64,000 nt of DNA from Streptosporangiaceae bacterium NEAU-GS5 (GTDB taxonomy: Bacteria > Actinomycetota > Actinomycetes > Streptosporangiales > Streptosporangiaceae), in the NCBI GenBank assembly GCA_017592665.1, contig JAGFNW010000025.1, positions 78,768 to 142,767 on the forward strand, in the 5' to 3' direction. The notes beneath the pieces were generated by a model. The model saw only the letters and a program-made list of their open reading frames with translations, did no database searches and was not told the origin of the DNA. This document shows, in pieces, positions 1 to 7,906 of this stretch (the stretch's first letter is position 1; each line of letters opens with the position of its first letter). The translations under genes were made by a program, and so were the position numbers.

Positions 1-80
1 GCGGCCTAGACGTCGTCGGCGTGGCCGTAGCCGATGAGTCGGTGGTGGCGAGCGCCACTGGCGTGACGGGTGGCTCGGGG

Positions 81-653
81 TCAGTTCTGGTTCAGCGCGT
101 AGCCGCCTGAGCCGAGGATGGAATGGGAAAAGCCACCGCCCTGGAAAGCGCAGTAGCCACCGGTCCCGTTGAGGAAATACCACAGGCCATCGCACTGCCG
201 GCACCACGCCCAGCCGTCTTGGTCGCTCGTCGTGAGCCCTTGGACGACCCGATAATTCCGGCTGCCTGCGCTCGTGTGGCCCCCCGCGCCGTTGATCGTG
301 CAGTAGCCGCGGTCGCCGTTGCCTGCGAACCACAGGGCCTGGCAGTACGCGCACCAACGCCATCCGCTCTGCCCGCCGTCGTTGCTGCGTTCGTCGTTCA
401 CGACGTATCTTCCGCTCCCCGTGCTGTTGTGCAACCAGCCTGGGCCTTTCGGGCATCGCACCTGGAAGCCGTTGCCGGGCCACCACAGGGACTGGCATTG
501 GTTGCACCAGAGCCACCCTGACTGGCTGGCGGAGGCCGGCGTGGCCGTGGTCACCGACAGGGCGGCGGTGGTGAGAATGACGGCGCCCGACGCACCGGCG
601 CCCAGCAGTGCCCGGCGGGACAGTCCCGTCCGTTGGTTCGACTCGTTCGACAT
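81..653 (-). CDS. Tat-exported protein with three WxWCxxC repeats
   Basis: A 190-residue secreted protein of unknown function. The N-terminus has a twin-arginine signal (LSRRALLGAGASG) followed by a hydrophobic stretch and an ASA-type cleavage region near residue 40. The mature part is three tandem repeats of about 45 residues, each starting GW.WC..C..LW and containing a later Cys and a Gly-rich end (SGRYVV, SRNYRVV, SGGYAL). Each repeat therefore has a CxxC pair plus a third Cys, suggesting a small metal-binding or disulfide fold; that is inference. I chose the ATG at 653 because GGGGAG precedes it and the Tat signal starts there; the open frame extends upstream without support. It is divergent from the 837 gene. 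Confidence 0.8.
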   Translation of the reverse strand: MSNESNQRTGLSRRALLGAGASGAVILTTAALSVTTATPASASQSGWLWCNQCQSLWWPGNGFQVRCPKGPGWLHNSTGSGRYVVNDERSNDGGQSGWRWCAYCQALWFAGNGDRGYCTINGAGGHTSAGSRNYRVVQGLTTSDQDGWAWCRQCDGLWYFLNGTGGYCAFQGGGFSHSILGSGGYALNQN

Positions 654-836
654 GGCTCTCCCCTTTGGATCCGCGGCGCCTGTCGCCCCCGCACAGGATC
701 CGCCCGCCCGGCCCCGCGGCTCGGGCTGCACATATAGCGCGCGTTCCATTCCGTTCCGCCCTGGGTTCGCGATGGGGTCGGTAAAGATCCTTTCGGGGCG
801 GGCTTCCGCCGCTCTGGTCAGGGAAGATCGCATCGC

Positions 837-1112
837 ATGACGAACCATATTCGGCCCACCCCGGATGACCTGCTGCGTCACGCCCGGCAGTACTACGAGC
901 TGGCCACGCTGCTGAAGTACGACAAGGAATTCGAGGACAAGTTCACCGCCGCCGTCGAGGCCAGCGACGAGGGCCGCCTCGGAAGCCTGCTCGAGCCGCT
1001 GGGGATGCGGGACGTCACGATCTCCTCGATCGACACCCGTGCCGAACGCGGAGTGTGCGAGCACTGCTGGGTCTGGCACGGCAAGCTGGTGTGCCACCCC
1101 ATCTGCATGTGA
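837..1112 (+). CDS. 91-aa protein with Cys/Trp-rich C-terminus
   Basis: I do not recognise this family. The 91-residue product has an acidic, helical N-terminal two thirds and ends abruptly in a Cys/Trp/His-rich tail, CEHCWVWHGKLVCHPICM, with four Cys in the last 18 residues. The layout of a helical leader and a short Cys-rich end resembles a RiPP precursor or a small metal-binding protein, but no modification enzyme is adjacent. The ATG at 837 follows GGGAAG at reasonable spacing. It is divergent from the Tat-exported CxxC-repeat protein, with the promoter region between 654 and 836. Confidence 0.6.
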   Translation: MTNHIRPTPDDLLRHARQYYELATLLKYDKEFEDKFTAAVEASDEGRLGSLLEPLGMRDVTISSIDTRAERGVCEHCWVWHGKLVCHPICM

Positions 1113-1168
1113 CGTGCCTCACTTCTGGAAAAGCCGGGCGCCCGCGAGGCCACTAAGGTTGTGGCGCG

Positions 1169-1729
1169 ATGGACAGCGATCGGCAGGCGCGGATCCTCGA
1201 GGCTGTGCTCCGGATATTGTCCCTGCAGGGCATATCCGGAGTCAGCATGCGCGCCGTCGCGCGCGAGGCCGGGGTCTCGCTGGGCCTGGTGAACTACTAC
1301 TACGAAGACAAGACGAGCCTGATCCGCGCGGCCCTGCACCGCATCGAAGAGCAGGACGTCGCGCTGGTCGAGCCTGATCTCACCCTGGGGCCGGAGGAGC
1401 GGCTGCGCGCCGCGCTCAAGCGGGTGGCCGACCCCGAGTTCCTGACGACCGAGTATCTGTCGTTGCGGCTCCAGTTGTGGGCGCTCGCCCAGGCGCACGA
1501 GGAATTCGAGCGCGTCAACGCGACGGCCCAGGAGCGCTACCGTGCCGGGCTCGCCGCGCTCATCCAGGCCGCGCGTCCCGCGCTGTCGCCGGCCGAGTGC
1601 GGCGAGCGTGCCGCTGACATCGACGTCATCCAGAACGGCCTGTGGCTCACGGCCCTGCTCGGGCTGGACCGCGCGGCGATCGGCAGGAGCGTCGCCCGCT
1701 GCGAGGAGATCGCCCTCGCAGAAACTTGA
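1169..1729 (+). CDS. TetR/AcrR-family transcriptional regulator
   Basis: A 186-residue one-component regulator. Residues 8-50 form the TetR DNA-binding domain, with the recognition helix in the segment AREAGVSLGLVNYYYEDK, and the rest is a helical ligand-binding domain. Its stop codon lies inside a perfect 16-bp palindrome (1726-1741) just before the Rieske gene, so it probably represses the downstream oxygenase/VOC genes by binding there. No operator is evident before its own start, and the Shine-Dalgarno is weak. The inducer is unknown; a substrate of the Rieske enzyme is the natural guess. Confidence 0.88.
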   Translation: MDSDRQARILEAVLRILSLQGISGVSMRAVAREAGVSLGLVNYYYEDKTSLIRAALHRIEEQDVALVEPDLTLGPEERLRAALKRVADPEFLTTEYLSLRLQLWALAQAHEEFERVNATAQERYRAGLAALIQAARPALSPAECGERAADIDVIQNGLWLTALLGLDRAAIGRSVARCEEIALAET

Positions 1730-1741
1730 ACGATCGTTCAA
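1726..1741. promoter_or_regulatory. Perfect TetR-type operator palindrome
   Basis: TTGAACGATCGTTCAA is identical to its reverse complement, a form typical of TetR-family operators. It includes the TGA stop of the upstream TetR gene and ends 19 bp before the ATG of the Rieske gene, so a bound repressor would block a promoter driving 1761-3670. Confidence 0.75.
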
Positions 1742-1760
1742 TCCCTCGTACGCTCCGGCC

Positions 1761-2921
1761 ATGGGACGAGTTACGGCGGAGGACGTCGACCGTGTCGGCA
1801 TCGGCTTCCATCCGGATCCCGGCAAATCGATGTCGCTGCGGTCGGAGGCGTACACCGACCCTTTCTGGCTGGAGGCCGACGTCCAGGCGATCTTCGCCAG
1901 GACCTGGCAGTGGATCTGCCACGTGGAGAAGCTCACGTCGCCGGGCGGCTACGTGTCGGCGACCGTGGCCGGCATGCCGATCGCGGTCGTCCGCGTTCGC
2001 GGCGGGGCGCTGCGCGCCTTCTACAACGTCTGCAAACACCGGGCGCATGAGCTGCTCGCGGGCTCCGGCATCACGCGCAACATCGTCTGCCCGTATCACG
2101 CCTGGACGTACGGGCTCGACGGGCGGCTGAAAGCGGCCCGCCGCGCGCCGTTCGACACGGGCGGCATCTGCCTGGACCAGATCGCGGTGGCGGAGTTCGG
2201 CGGGTTCGTTTATGTCAACCTGGACCCGGCTGCCGCTCCGCTGGGCGAGCAGGCCGGCGATCTGGCGGCCGAGATCGCCATGTGGGCTCCCGACGTGGCC
2301 GAACTGACCCATGCCAAACGGCTGACCTACGACGTCGCGACCAACTGGAAGAACGTCATCGACAACTTCCTGGAGTGCTATCACTGCCACATCGCGCACA
2401 AGGAGTTCGTCGACCTTGTCGACATGGACACCTACGAGGTGAAGACGCACGGCATCTGGTCGAGCCACTTCGCCGAGGCCGGCAAGCACGAGAACGCCGC
2501 CTACGACGTCTCGGGCGCGTCGGTCACCGAGCACGCGGTGTGGTGGCTGTGGCCCAACACCTGCCTGCTGCGCTATCCGGGCCGCGGCAACTTCATGGTC
2601 TTCCAGGTCATCCCGGCCGGTCCTGACCGAACCCTGGAGACCTGGGACTTCTACTTCGAGACGGCCGAGCTGCTGGACGCCGAAATCCAGTCGGTGCGCT
2701 ACATCGACGAGGTGCTGCAGCAACAGGACATCGCACTGGTGGAGAGCGTCCAGCGCGGCATGCGGACGCCGGCCTTCGACCAGGGCCGCATCGTCTACAA
2801 CCCGGACGGCGCGGGGTTGTCGGAGCACGGCGTGCATCATTTCCACGGCCTCGTGCTCGACGCGTACCGTCGACTCGTGGACTCGCGGCAGATGAAGGGA
2901 GGCATGCCATCGCCGGTGTAG
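1761..2921 (+). CDS. Rieske-type oxygenase alpha subunit
   Basis: A 386-residue Rieske non-heme iron oxygenase. The [2Fe-2S] ligands are visible as C91-x-H93 and C110-x2-H113 (VCKHRAHEL and CPYHAW). The mononuclear iron motif is NFLECYHCHIAH, with H208 and H213, and the C-terminal half fits the catalytic domain. The CYHC..AH motif is closest to the glycine-betaine/choline/carnitine oxygenase branch rather than to naphthalene-type dioxygenases, but the substrate is not established. No reductase is adjacent, so electrons must come from elsewhere. The ATG at 1761 was chosen because it precedes the Rieske domain and directly follows the palindrome. The VOC gene follows in the same transcript. Confidence 0.88.
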   Translation: MGRVTAEDVDRVGIGFHPDPGKSMSLRSEAYTDPFWLEADVQAIFARTWQWICHVEKLTSPGGYVSATVAGMPIAVVRVRGGALRAFYNVCKHRAHELLAGSGITRNIVCPYHAWTYGLDGRLKAARRAPFDTGGICLDQIAVAEFGGFVYVNLDPAAAPLGEQAGDLAAEIAMWAPDVAELTHAKRLTYDVATNWKNVIDNFLECYHCHIAHKEFVDLVDMDTYEVKTHGIWSSHFAEAGKHENAAYDVSGASVTEHAVWWLWPNTCLLRYPGRGNFMVFQVIPAGPDRTLETWDFYFETAELLDAEIQSVRYIDEVLQQQDIALVESVQRGMRTPAFDQGRIVYNPDGAGLSEHGVHHFHGLVLDAYRRLVDSRQMKGGMPSPV

Positions 2922-2944
2922 CCCTCGACCACACCTCGTTCGCC

Positions 2945-3670
2945 GTGCACGACGCGCTGGATTGGGGACGGCGGCTGCGCTCCGAGCTCGGCGCCACGCC
3001 CATCTTCGGCGAGCGGCTGCCCGAGTTCGGCTACCTCCTGCTGTACGTCGGCACCGCCGGCGACGGCGCGCGGCTGGAGCTGCTGGAGCCGTCGAACCCG
3101 GGCTTCCTCACCCGCTTCCTGGACGCCCGCGGCGAGGGCCCTCACCACATCACCTTCGATGTGCCGGACCTGCGCGCGTCGGTGGGGCATGCCCACGAGC
3201 TCGGTTTGCGGATCGTGGGCGAGGACTACTCCCACCCGCCCTGGCGCGAGGCCTTCATCGCGCCCGACGGCAGGCATGGCGTGGTCATCCAGCTCGCGCA
3301 GTCCGACCTGGCCGAGCCGCCCATCGAGTGTCTGTTGTCCACCCGCGTCCGCGACGCCGCCGGCTTCCCCACCTCCCGGGGAGCCACCGAGCCGGAGTGG
3401 TGGACCCCGCTGTGGGACACCACGCCGGGCGCGATCTCACGGTTGGGGACCACCCACCTGGCCTCGACGGACCTGGAGTTCTCCCGCCTCGTCTTCGAGG
3501 ACCTGCTGGAAGGCAGGGTGACCGAGGACGACGGGGCCCTGCGCTTCACCTGGCCCGGCGGATCCGTTCGCGTACACGCCGCCGAGCGTGCGGGCGTGAC
3601 GGGGATGAGTTTGCGCGGCGGCCCGGCGGGCGGCATCACGATCGGTGCCGCCCGCCTGGCCGCCGAGTGA
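2945..3670 (+). CDS. VOC (glyoxalase/epimerase fold) protein
   Basis: Vicinal-oxygen-chelate family protein. The first half resembles methylmalonyl-CoA epimerase/4-HPPD-type units (GPHHITFDVPDL, with a conserved His), and the second half (residues about 125-240) is a weaker VOC-like repeat. The listed GTG is the first conventional start, giving 241 residues. However, the in-frame codons just before it encode GVALDHTSFAV, the usual first beta strand with its metal-binding His, so the real start is probably upstream. The only candidate with a good ribosome site (GGGAGG) is an ATC codon at 2909. Gene and operon position are firm; the start is not. The function is likely linked to the oxygenase product. 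Confidence 0.75.
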   Translation: MHDALDWGRRLRSELGATPIFGERLPEFGYLLLYVGTAGDGARLELLEPSNPGFLTRFLDARGEGPHHITFDVPDLRASVGHAHELGLRIVGEDYSHPPWREAFIAPDGRHGVVIQLAQSDLAEPPIECLLSTRVRDAAGFPTSRGATEPEWWTPLWDTTPGAISRLGTTHLASTDLEFSRLVFEDLLEGRVTEDDGALRFTWPGGSVRVHAAERAGVTGMSLRGGPAGGITIGAARLAAE

Positions 3671-3716
3671 GCACCCGGCGGAACTCGTCGGTATGCGCCG
3701 TTCAGGCGGGCCGCCT

Positions 3717-4250
3717 TCAGGCGCAACCCTGGGCCGCCTGCCTCTCCGAGGTCATCTGCTCCACGGTCTTGCTGCGGTAGTCGGCCCTGGTCTGCTCGTC
3801 GGGGGTGTAGCGCCAGCGGCCGTCCTCGTACAGGAACTGGTAGGTGGTGCTCGCGAACATCCTGTTCACGGCGACGCGGGCCGCGTCACCGCTGACGGTG
3901 ACGCCGGCGATCTCGAAGCGCAGACCTACAGCGAGGGGCGTGCACAGCTGGAACAGCCGCAGGTAGTCCTCGCGGGAGATCAGTTCCTGGGAAGCCGATG
4001 ACCACGAGTCCCAGAAACCGCCGTAATCGCCGGAGGTGTATTTGTCGAAGATGGCCTGCGCCGCCGTGCGCGCACCCGTAACCGTCCTCGGCTCTTCCAC
4101 GTCGCCCGTGCTCACGGACCGACCTGGACCAGGGCTGACCAGCGCGATCGCCACGACCGCCAGCGCCGCCACGGTGGCGGCGACGAGGGTGACCTTGACG
4201 ATCGCCAGCGAAGCGGTCCTGCGAGGCCTGAGCACGGGAGGCGGATTCAT
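3717..4250 (-). CDS. Membrane-anchored NTF2-like protein
   Basis: A 177-residue hypothetical protein. Residues about 12-38 form one hydrophobic membrane anchor after a basic N-terminus, leaving an extracellular domain of about 120 residues. The segment around AAQAIFDKYTSGDYGGFWDSWS, the loop of short strands after it and the length fit the NTF2-like/DUF4878 class of lipoprotein-like domains; that assignment is by feel. A single late Cys (QGCA end) and another in the middle could form a disulfide. The start at 4250 has GGAG at good spacing. It runs in the same direction as the secreted gene 4345-4920. Confidence 0.65.
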   Translation of the reverse strand: MNPPPVLRPRRTASLAIVKVTLVAATVAALAVVAIALVSPGPGRSVSTGDVEEPRTVTGARTAAQAIFDKYTSGDYGGFWDSWSSASQELISREDYLRLFQLCTPLAVGLRFEIAGVTVSGDAARVAVNRMFASTTYQFLYEDGRWRYTPDEQTRADYRSKTVEQMTSERQAAQGCA

Positions 4251-4344
4251 GATCGGCTCCGAGACTTCCGGGATTGCGGGTGCCAATCCCAGCCTCCTCC
4301 CCCGGCCGCCGGCAATCCACCGCTGGGTTGCGCCGCCTCGAACG

Positions 4345-4920
4345 TCAGGGCAGGACGGTGACCGTGGCGAACTGATAGGAGGTGTTGCCGTTCTCGTCAC
4401 CGGAATGCTTGCGGCCGGTCATGACCTCGTTGAAGGCCGCCTGCCCGATGTGGGAGCTTTCCCGCATGGGGATGGTCCAGCGGTAGTTCGTCAGCCCCAC
4501 GGTTCTCCCGTGCCAGGACATCGCGGCGGCCGAGTAGGTGGTGGAGCCGTTCTCGTCGCCCTTGTGAGACCTCGCGACCATGGCGAAGTCGGCCCTGGCC
4601 GTGTAGTTCGAATCGCGCTCCCTCAGCACGGCGTTCTCCAGATCCGATGACACCGTGACGAGTTCGGAGTTGATTAAGATCCGGCTGCAGGTGTACTGCG
4701 TCCGTCCGTTCTCGTCGCCAATGTGCTGGCGGCTGGTCAGCACCTGGTTCGGCGGGCAGAGGAATGTGGAGTTCGATTCCTTGACCTCCGTGGTGACGCC
4801 TGGGATTACCTGGATGAGCAGGTCCTCGGTGGTGGACGCGGACGCTGCGGGGGCCAGCGTGAGAGCCGCCAGGACGGCGGTTCCCAGGGCCGCGACAATG
4901 GCCCTCTGGTGTGTCTTCAT
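4345..4920 (-). CDS. Secreted protein with three R.H.GDENG.T.Y repeats
   Basis: A 191-residue exported protein with a clear Sec signal peptide (MKTHQRAIVAALG... to about ASAS at residue 29). The mature part holds three spaced copies of a motif reading R-x-H-x-G-D-E-N-G-x-T-x-Y: RQHIGDENGRTQY, RSHKGDENGSTTY and RKHSGDENGNTSY. The conserved Asp/Glu/Asn cluster looks like a calcium- or sugar-binding loop, but I know of no assigned function. Two Cys in the first third may pair. The start has a strong GAGGAG site. Confidence 0.75.
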   Translation of the reverse strand: MKTHQRAIVAALGTAVLAALTLAPAASASTTEDLLIQVIPGVTTEVKESNSTFLCPPNQVLTSRQHIGDENGRTQYTCSRILINSELVTVSSDLENAVLRERDSNYTARADFAMVARSHKGDENGSTTYSAAAMSWHGRTVGLTNYRWTIPMRESSHIGQAAFNEVMTGRKHSGDENGNTSYQFATVTVLP

Positions 4921-5044
4921 TTTCGTCTCCTCTCTTTTGGACTTTCGGTGCTGAAATCGTGCGCTGCGGCGCTTCGAATGGACCTGGAGGGCACTTACCG
5001 CATTCTTGGTACGCGGGCGGCGGCGCCGGGGGGAGGATGGTGGG

Positions 5045-5497
5045 GTGCTGATCCGGATCGAGGCGTCTGATCTGCCGGGCCGGGAGTGCGGCCCGGCGCC
5101 CGGCTTCCCCGGCTACCGCGACATCCACGTCGGCGTGCAGCGCCGCGATCGCCCGGGCGAACTGCTCGACCCGCAGCCCGGTGACGCCGCGACGGCCACC
5201 TGGAATCTGCAGGTCACGGCCACACCGGCCGGGTCGGGCTGGGATCTGCGCGGCCCGCACGTCCAGGGCCGGCCGGGCGGGCGGTTCGTCTATCTGTCGT
5301 GGGTGACGATGGACGGCGGCGGGTCGTTCACGATGTTCCGGCGGGCCAAGTTGTGGCTGGACGTGGTCGATCCTGAGGTGCTGGCGGCGGCTGTGGCCGG
5401 TGGTTCGCTGGTGGCCCGGCTGGGCCTGACGGACGCGAAAGGGCATCCCCTGTGCGCGTCGGTGAGGCCGCCGGTCGTCCAATGGTCGGCCGCCTAG
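5045..5497 (+). CDS. DUF5990 family protein
   Basis: A 150-residue soluble protein matching the DUF5990 pattern, with an opening of LIRIEASDLPGRECGPAPGF followed by HVGVQRR and a WDLRGPHVQGRPGGRFVYLSW core. Function is unknown. I chose GTG 5045 over the upstream ATG because the conserved domain begins immediately after it and a GGGAGG ribosome site precedes it. No link with its neighbours is obvious. Confidence 0.75.
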   Translation: MLIRIEASDLPGRECGPAPGFPGYRDIHVGVQRRDRPGELLDPQPGDAATATWNLQVTATPAGSGWDLRGPHVQGRPGGRFVYLSWVTMDGGGSFTMFRRAKLWLDVVDPEVLAAAVAGGSLVARLGLTDAKGHPLCASVRPPVVQWSAA

Positions 5498-5537
5498 CAT
5501 TTGGTCGCCGGGAAACTCCAGGTCGATAATTCAGCTC

Positions 5538-6242
5538 GTGGCACGACAGGCACGAGATCCCGGGCGGCGTATGCGAGAAGCCGCCGAGATGACCCGCACG
5601 GTCGAAACCCGCGTATGTGAACTGGAGACTCTGCTGGCCTCATCCCTCACGCGCGATCCATTGATCTCAGGAGATCGGCACCCGGTGGGGGAATATCTGG
5701 AGTCGGTCCTTCGCGCGTCGCCCTATCCGACGGGATTTCCCGTCGATCGAAAAGCGCGGCATCTGCCTGATTCGTCTCTCCTGACCGTCGAGTGGTGGCT
5801 GCCACCACCGGAAATCGTCCCGGCCAACCGGCTCTACAAATACGTCAAGGCGCACGACGTCGTGCGCCCCACGGCTCGTCCTCTGTCCGCGCGCCGCCGG
5901 ATCTACAAGCAGGTCATCGCGCAGATCGCGGTGCGCACGCTGCGCGAGGTGTTCGCCGCCGACCTGGATCGGCTGATCACGACGGTCGTTTTCAACGGCC
6001 TGGTCCAGGCCGTCGACGCCATCAACGGCCGCCGCTTCGAACGCTGTCTCATCGCGCTGCGGGCCTCGCGCGCGCAGTTGGCCGCTCTCATGTTGGACGA
6101 GCCCGGCTTCGATGCGCTCGATTGCGTGCGGCGGTATTTCGGCGCGCGGATCTCCCCTCGTCCGGAGGAGCTGGCCCCCGTGGAACCCGTCCGTGCAACA
6201 GTTCGGCGGGGTGCGCCGTCTGAGACATGTGGAGGACGATGA
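5538..6242 (+). CDS. N-terminal domain of Mrr-type restriction protein (short form)
   Basis: A 234-residue protein. The middle (VEWWLPPPEIVPANRLYKYVK, then RPLSARRRIYKQVIAQIAVRTLREVF and VVFNGLVQAVD) matches, from memory, the conserved region that precedes the Mrr catalytic domain in large actinobacterial restriction endonuclease proteins. Here the frame stops soon after PEELAPVEPV, where those proteins continue into the nuclease, so no catalytic D-(E/Q)-x-K motif is present. It could be a truncated remnant or a stand-alone version. It begins with GTG, and the sigma gene start overlaps its 3' end by 32 bp in another frame. Confidence 0.55.
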   Translation: MARQARDPGRRMREAAEMTRTVETRVCELETLLASSLTRDPLISGDRHPVGEYLESVLRASPYPTGFPVDRKARHLPDSSLLTVEWWLPPPEIVPANRLYKYVKAHDVVRPTARPLSARRRIYKQVIAQIAVRTLREVFAADLDRLITTVVFNGLVQAVDAINGRRFERCLIALRASRAQLAALMLDEPGFDALDCVRRYFGARISPRPEELAPVEPVRATVRRGAPSETCGGR

Positions 6243-6702
6243 CTTCGCCCGGTTCGTCGGGGAGCGCGGAGACGCGCTGCTCCGATACGGCTACCTGCTG
6301 ACAGGTAATCCGCACGACGCGGCGGATCTTGTACAGGAAAGTCTCGTACGGGTCCGCGCCTCGTGGTCGCGGGTGCGCCGCAAGCACGATCCCGAGGCGT
6401 ACGTACGCACCACGATGACCCGGCTGCGGGTCAACACCTGGCGGCTGCGGCACCGCGAGCGGCTGGAGCCGTCGCCGCCGGAGCAGCCCATCTTCGATTC
6501 CGCGTACGACGACTCGGTGTGGCGCGCCCTGGCGACGCTGCCGGCGCGGCAGCGGGCGGTGCTCATCCTGCGCTACTACGAGGGCCTGCCGGACGCGGAG
6601 ATCGCGGAGATCATGGGCATCTCCCGCGGCACGGTGCGCAGCCAGGCGGCGCGCGCCCTCGACAAACTCCGTGAGATCGAGCGGCTGGAGAGTCTGCGAT
6701 GA
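6211..6702 (+). CDS. SigE-family ECF sigma factor
   Basis: A 163-residue sigma-70 factor of the actinobacterial SigE group. Region 2 is DFARFVGERGDALLRYGYLL with NPHDAADLVQESLVRV, and region 4 is LPARQRAVLILRYYEGLPDAEIAEIMGISRGTVRSQ. The start is uncertain: GTG 6211 and GTG 6229 are both possible, and neither has a strong ribosome site. The next gene starts within its stop codon (ATGA at 6699), which ties it to a membrane protein that probably acts as its anti-sigma factor or sensor. Confidence 0.85.
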   Translation: MRRLRHVEDDDFARFVGERGDALLRYGYLLTGNPHDAADLVQESLVRVRASWSRVRRKHDPEAYVRTTMTRLRVNTWRLRHRERLEPSPPEQPIFDSAYDDSVWRALATLPARQRAVLILRYYEGLPDAEIAEIMGISRGTVRSQAARALDKLREIERLESLR

Positions 6703-7856
6703 ACGACGATGACGACCTCGGCCGGACGCTGACCCGGGTGCTGCGCACCGCGGCCGCCTTCGCCCCGCCGGGCGTCGTGGCCGTGCCGTCCCGCTCGCGC
6801 CGGCGCATGGCGCGTGCGGCCCGTCTGGCGCTGGCCGCGGCGGCGCTGGCGTTCGTGGTGACGGGCGTGGTGATGGCCGTGCGGATGGTCACGCCCACCT
6901 CGTACGGCCCGGCGGACCGGGTCGAGCCGGTGCGCCCGGCACGGCCGGTGGAGCAGGTGTGGCCGCAGGCCGTCCGGCCGCTCCCGCCGCAGTTGCCCTG
7001 GGGCGGCTCCTATCAGCTGGTCCTCGTGCTCGACCGAAAGTCGGTGCTGGCCGAGACGCCTAACGGGCTGCTGCAGGTGAACACGACCACCGGCGCCACC
7101 CGGAAGATCGCCCCCCACAACGCGTCCGCGTACGGGTTCACCACGGGCGAGGGCTGGCTGGCCTGGATCGACGAGGCGAAGGTGCAGGGCGAGCCGGCCT
7201 ATCGGGTGCACGTGGTCAAGTTGGACGGTGGCCACGAACGGGTCCTGTTCTCGCTGGCCCAGACGAAAGGCGGAGATCAGATCGGCCGAATGGCCATCAG
7301 CGGGGGCGATCTGATCTGGTCGAGCGTCAAGGGCGCGGGCCTGTCGCGGACGGCGCTGCCCGGGCCGAAGGCGCCGCTGAGGGTGCCGGGGACGGCCGGG
7401 TTCTACCTGCTCGCCTGGCCATGGCTGACCGACACGCCGTCGGACGTGGCCACCCATCCGAGCGGGGTGGCGTACGTGCTGCGGGCCGGAACGCTGCGCA
7501 ACGCGGTGACCGGCGAGGTCAAGTCGCCTCCGGCGCGGGCGACCGGATGCAGCGTGTCCTGGTGCCTGTGGAGTCAGGGGTCGCGGACGTTGGCGGCCAC
7601 GCGTGACGGCGTCACCCGGTGGTCGATTCGCGGGATGGCCAACACCGAAGAGATCATTCTGGACCGGTTCGTATGGACCGACGGCATCGATCTGGCGACG
7701 GCCACGCCGGGGGTGTTCAAGGTGACGCGGCCGCAGTTGGTCGACCTCGCGACGGGGATCACGGCGGCGGTCACCACGGACACGGGCGGCTATCAGACGT
7801 TCGTCCCCTGCACGGTGAACGGGCGGCCGTACGTCTTGGACATGACGGCCATCTAA
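6699..7856 (+). CDS. Single-pass membrane protein, putative anti-sigma partner
   Basis: A 385-residue protein with a cytoplasmic N-terminus of about 45 residues, one membrane helix at about 47-68 (LALAAAALAFVVTGVVMAV) and a large outside domain. The outside part has repeated short strands and W/G-rich turns (GEGWLAWIDE, GGDLIWSSVK) like a TolB/WD-type beta-propeller. Two adjacent Cys occur in TGCSVSWCLW. Its ATGA overlap with the sigma gene indicates coupled expression, as for sigma/anti-sigma pairs. There is no zinc-finger anti-sigma motif, so the anti-sigma role is inference. Confidence 0.7.
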   Translation: MNDDDDLGRTLTRVLRTAAAFAPPGVVAVPSRSRRRMARAARLALAAAALAFVVTGVVMAVRMVTPTSYGPADRVEPVRPARPVEQVWPQAVRPLPPQLPWGGSYQLVLVLDRKSVLAETPNGLLQVNTTTGATRKIAPHNASAYGFTTGEGWLAWIDEAKVQGEPAYRVHVVKLDGGHERVLFSLAQTKGGDQIGRMAISGGDLIWSSVKGAGLSRTALPGPKAPLRVPGTAGFYLLAWPWLTDTPSDVATHPSGVAYVLRAGTLRNAVTGEVKSPPARATGCSVSWCLWSQGSRTLAATRDGVTRWSIRGMANTEEIILDRFVWTDGIDLATATPGVFKVTRPQLVDLATGITAAVTTDTGGYQTFVPCTVNGRPYVLDMTAI

Positions 7857-7906
7857 CGCCCAGGGGTGTTGACGCGGGCGGCCCCGCCGTGGGAGGAAGG
7901 CTCGCC

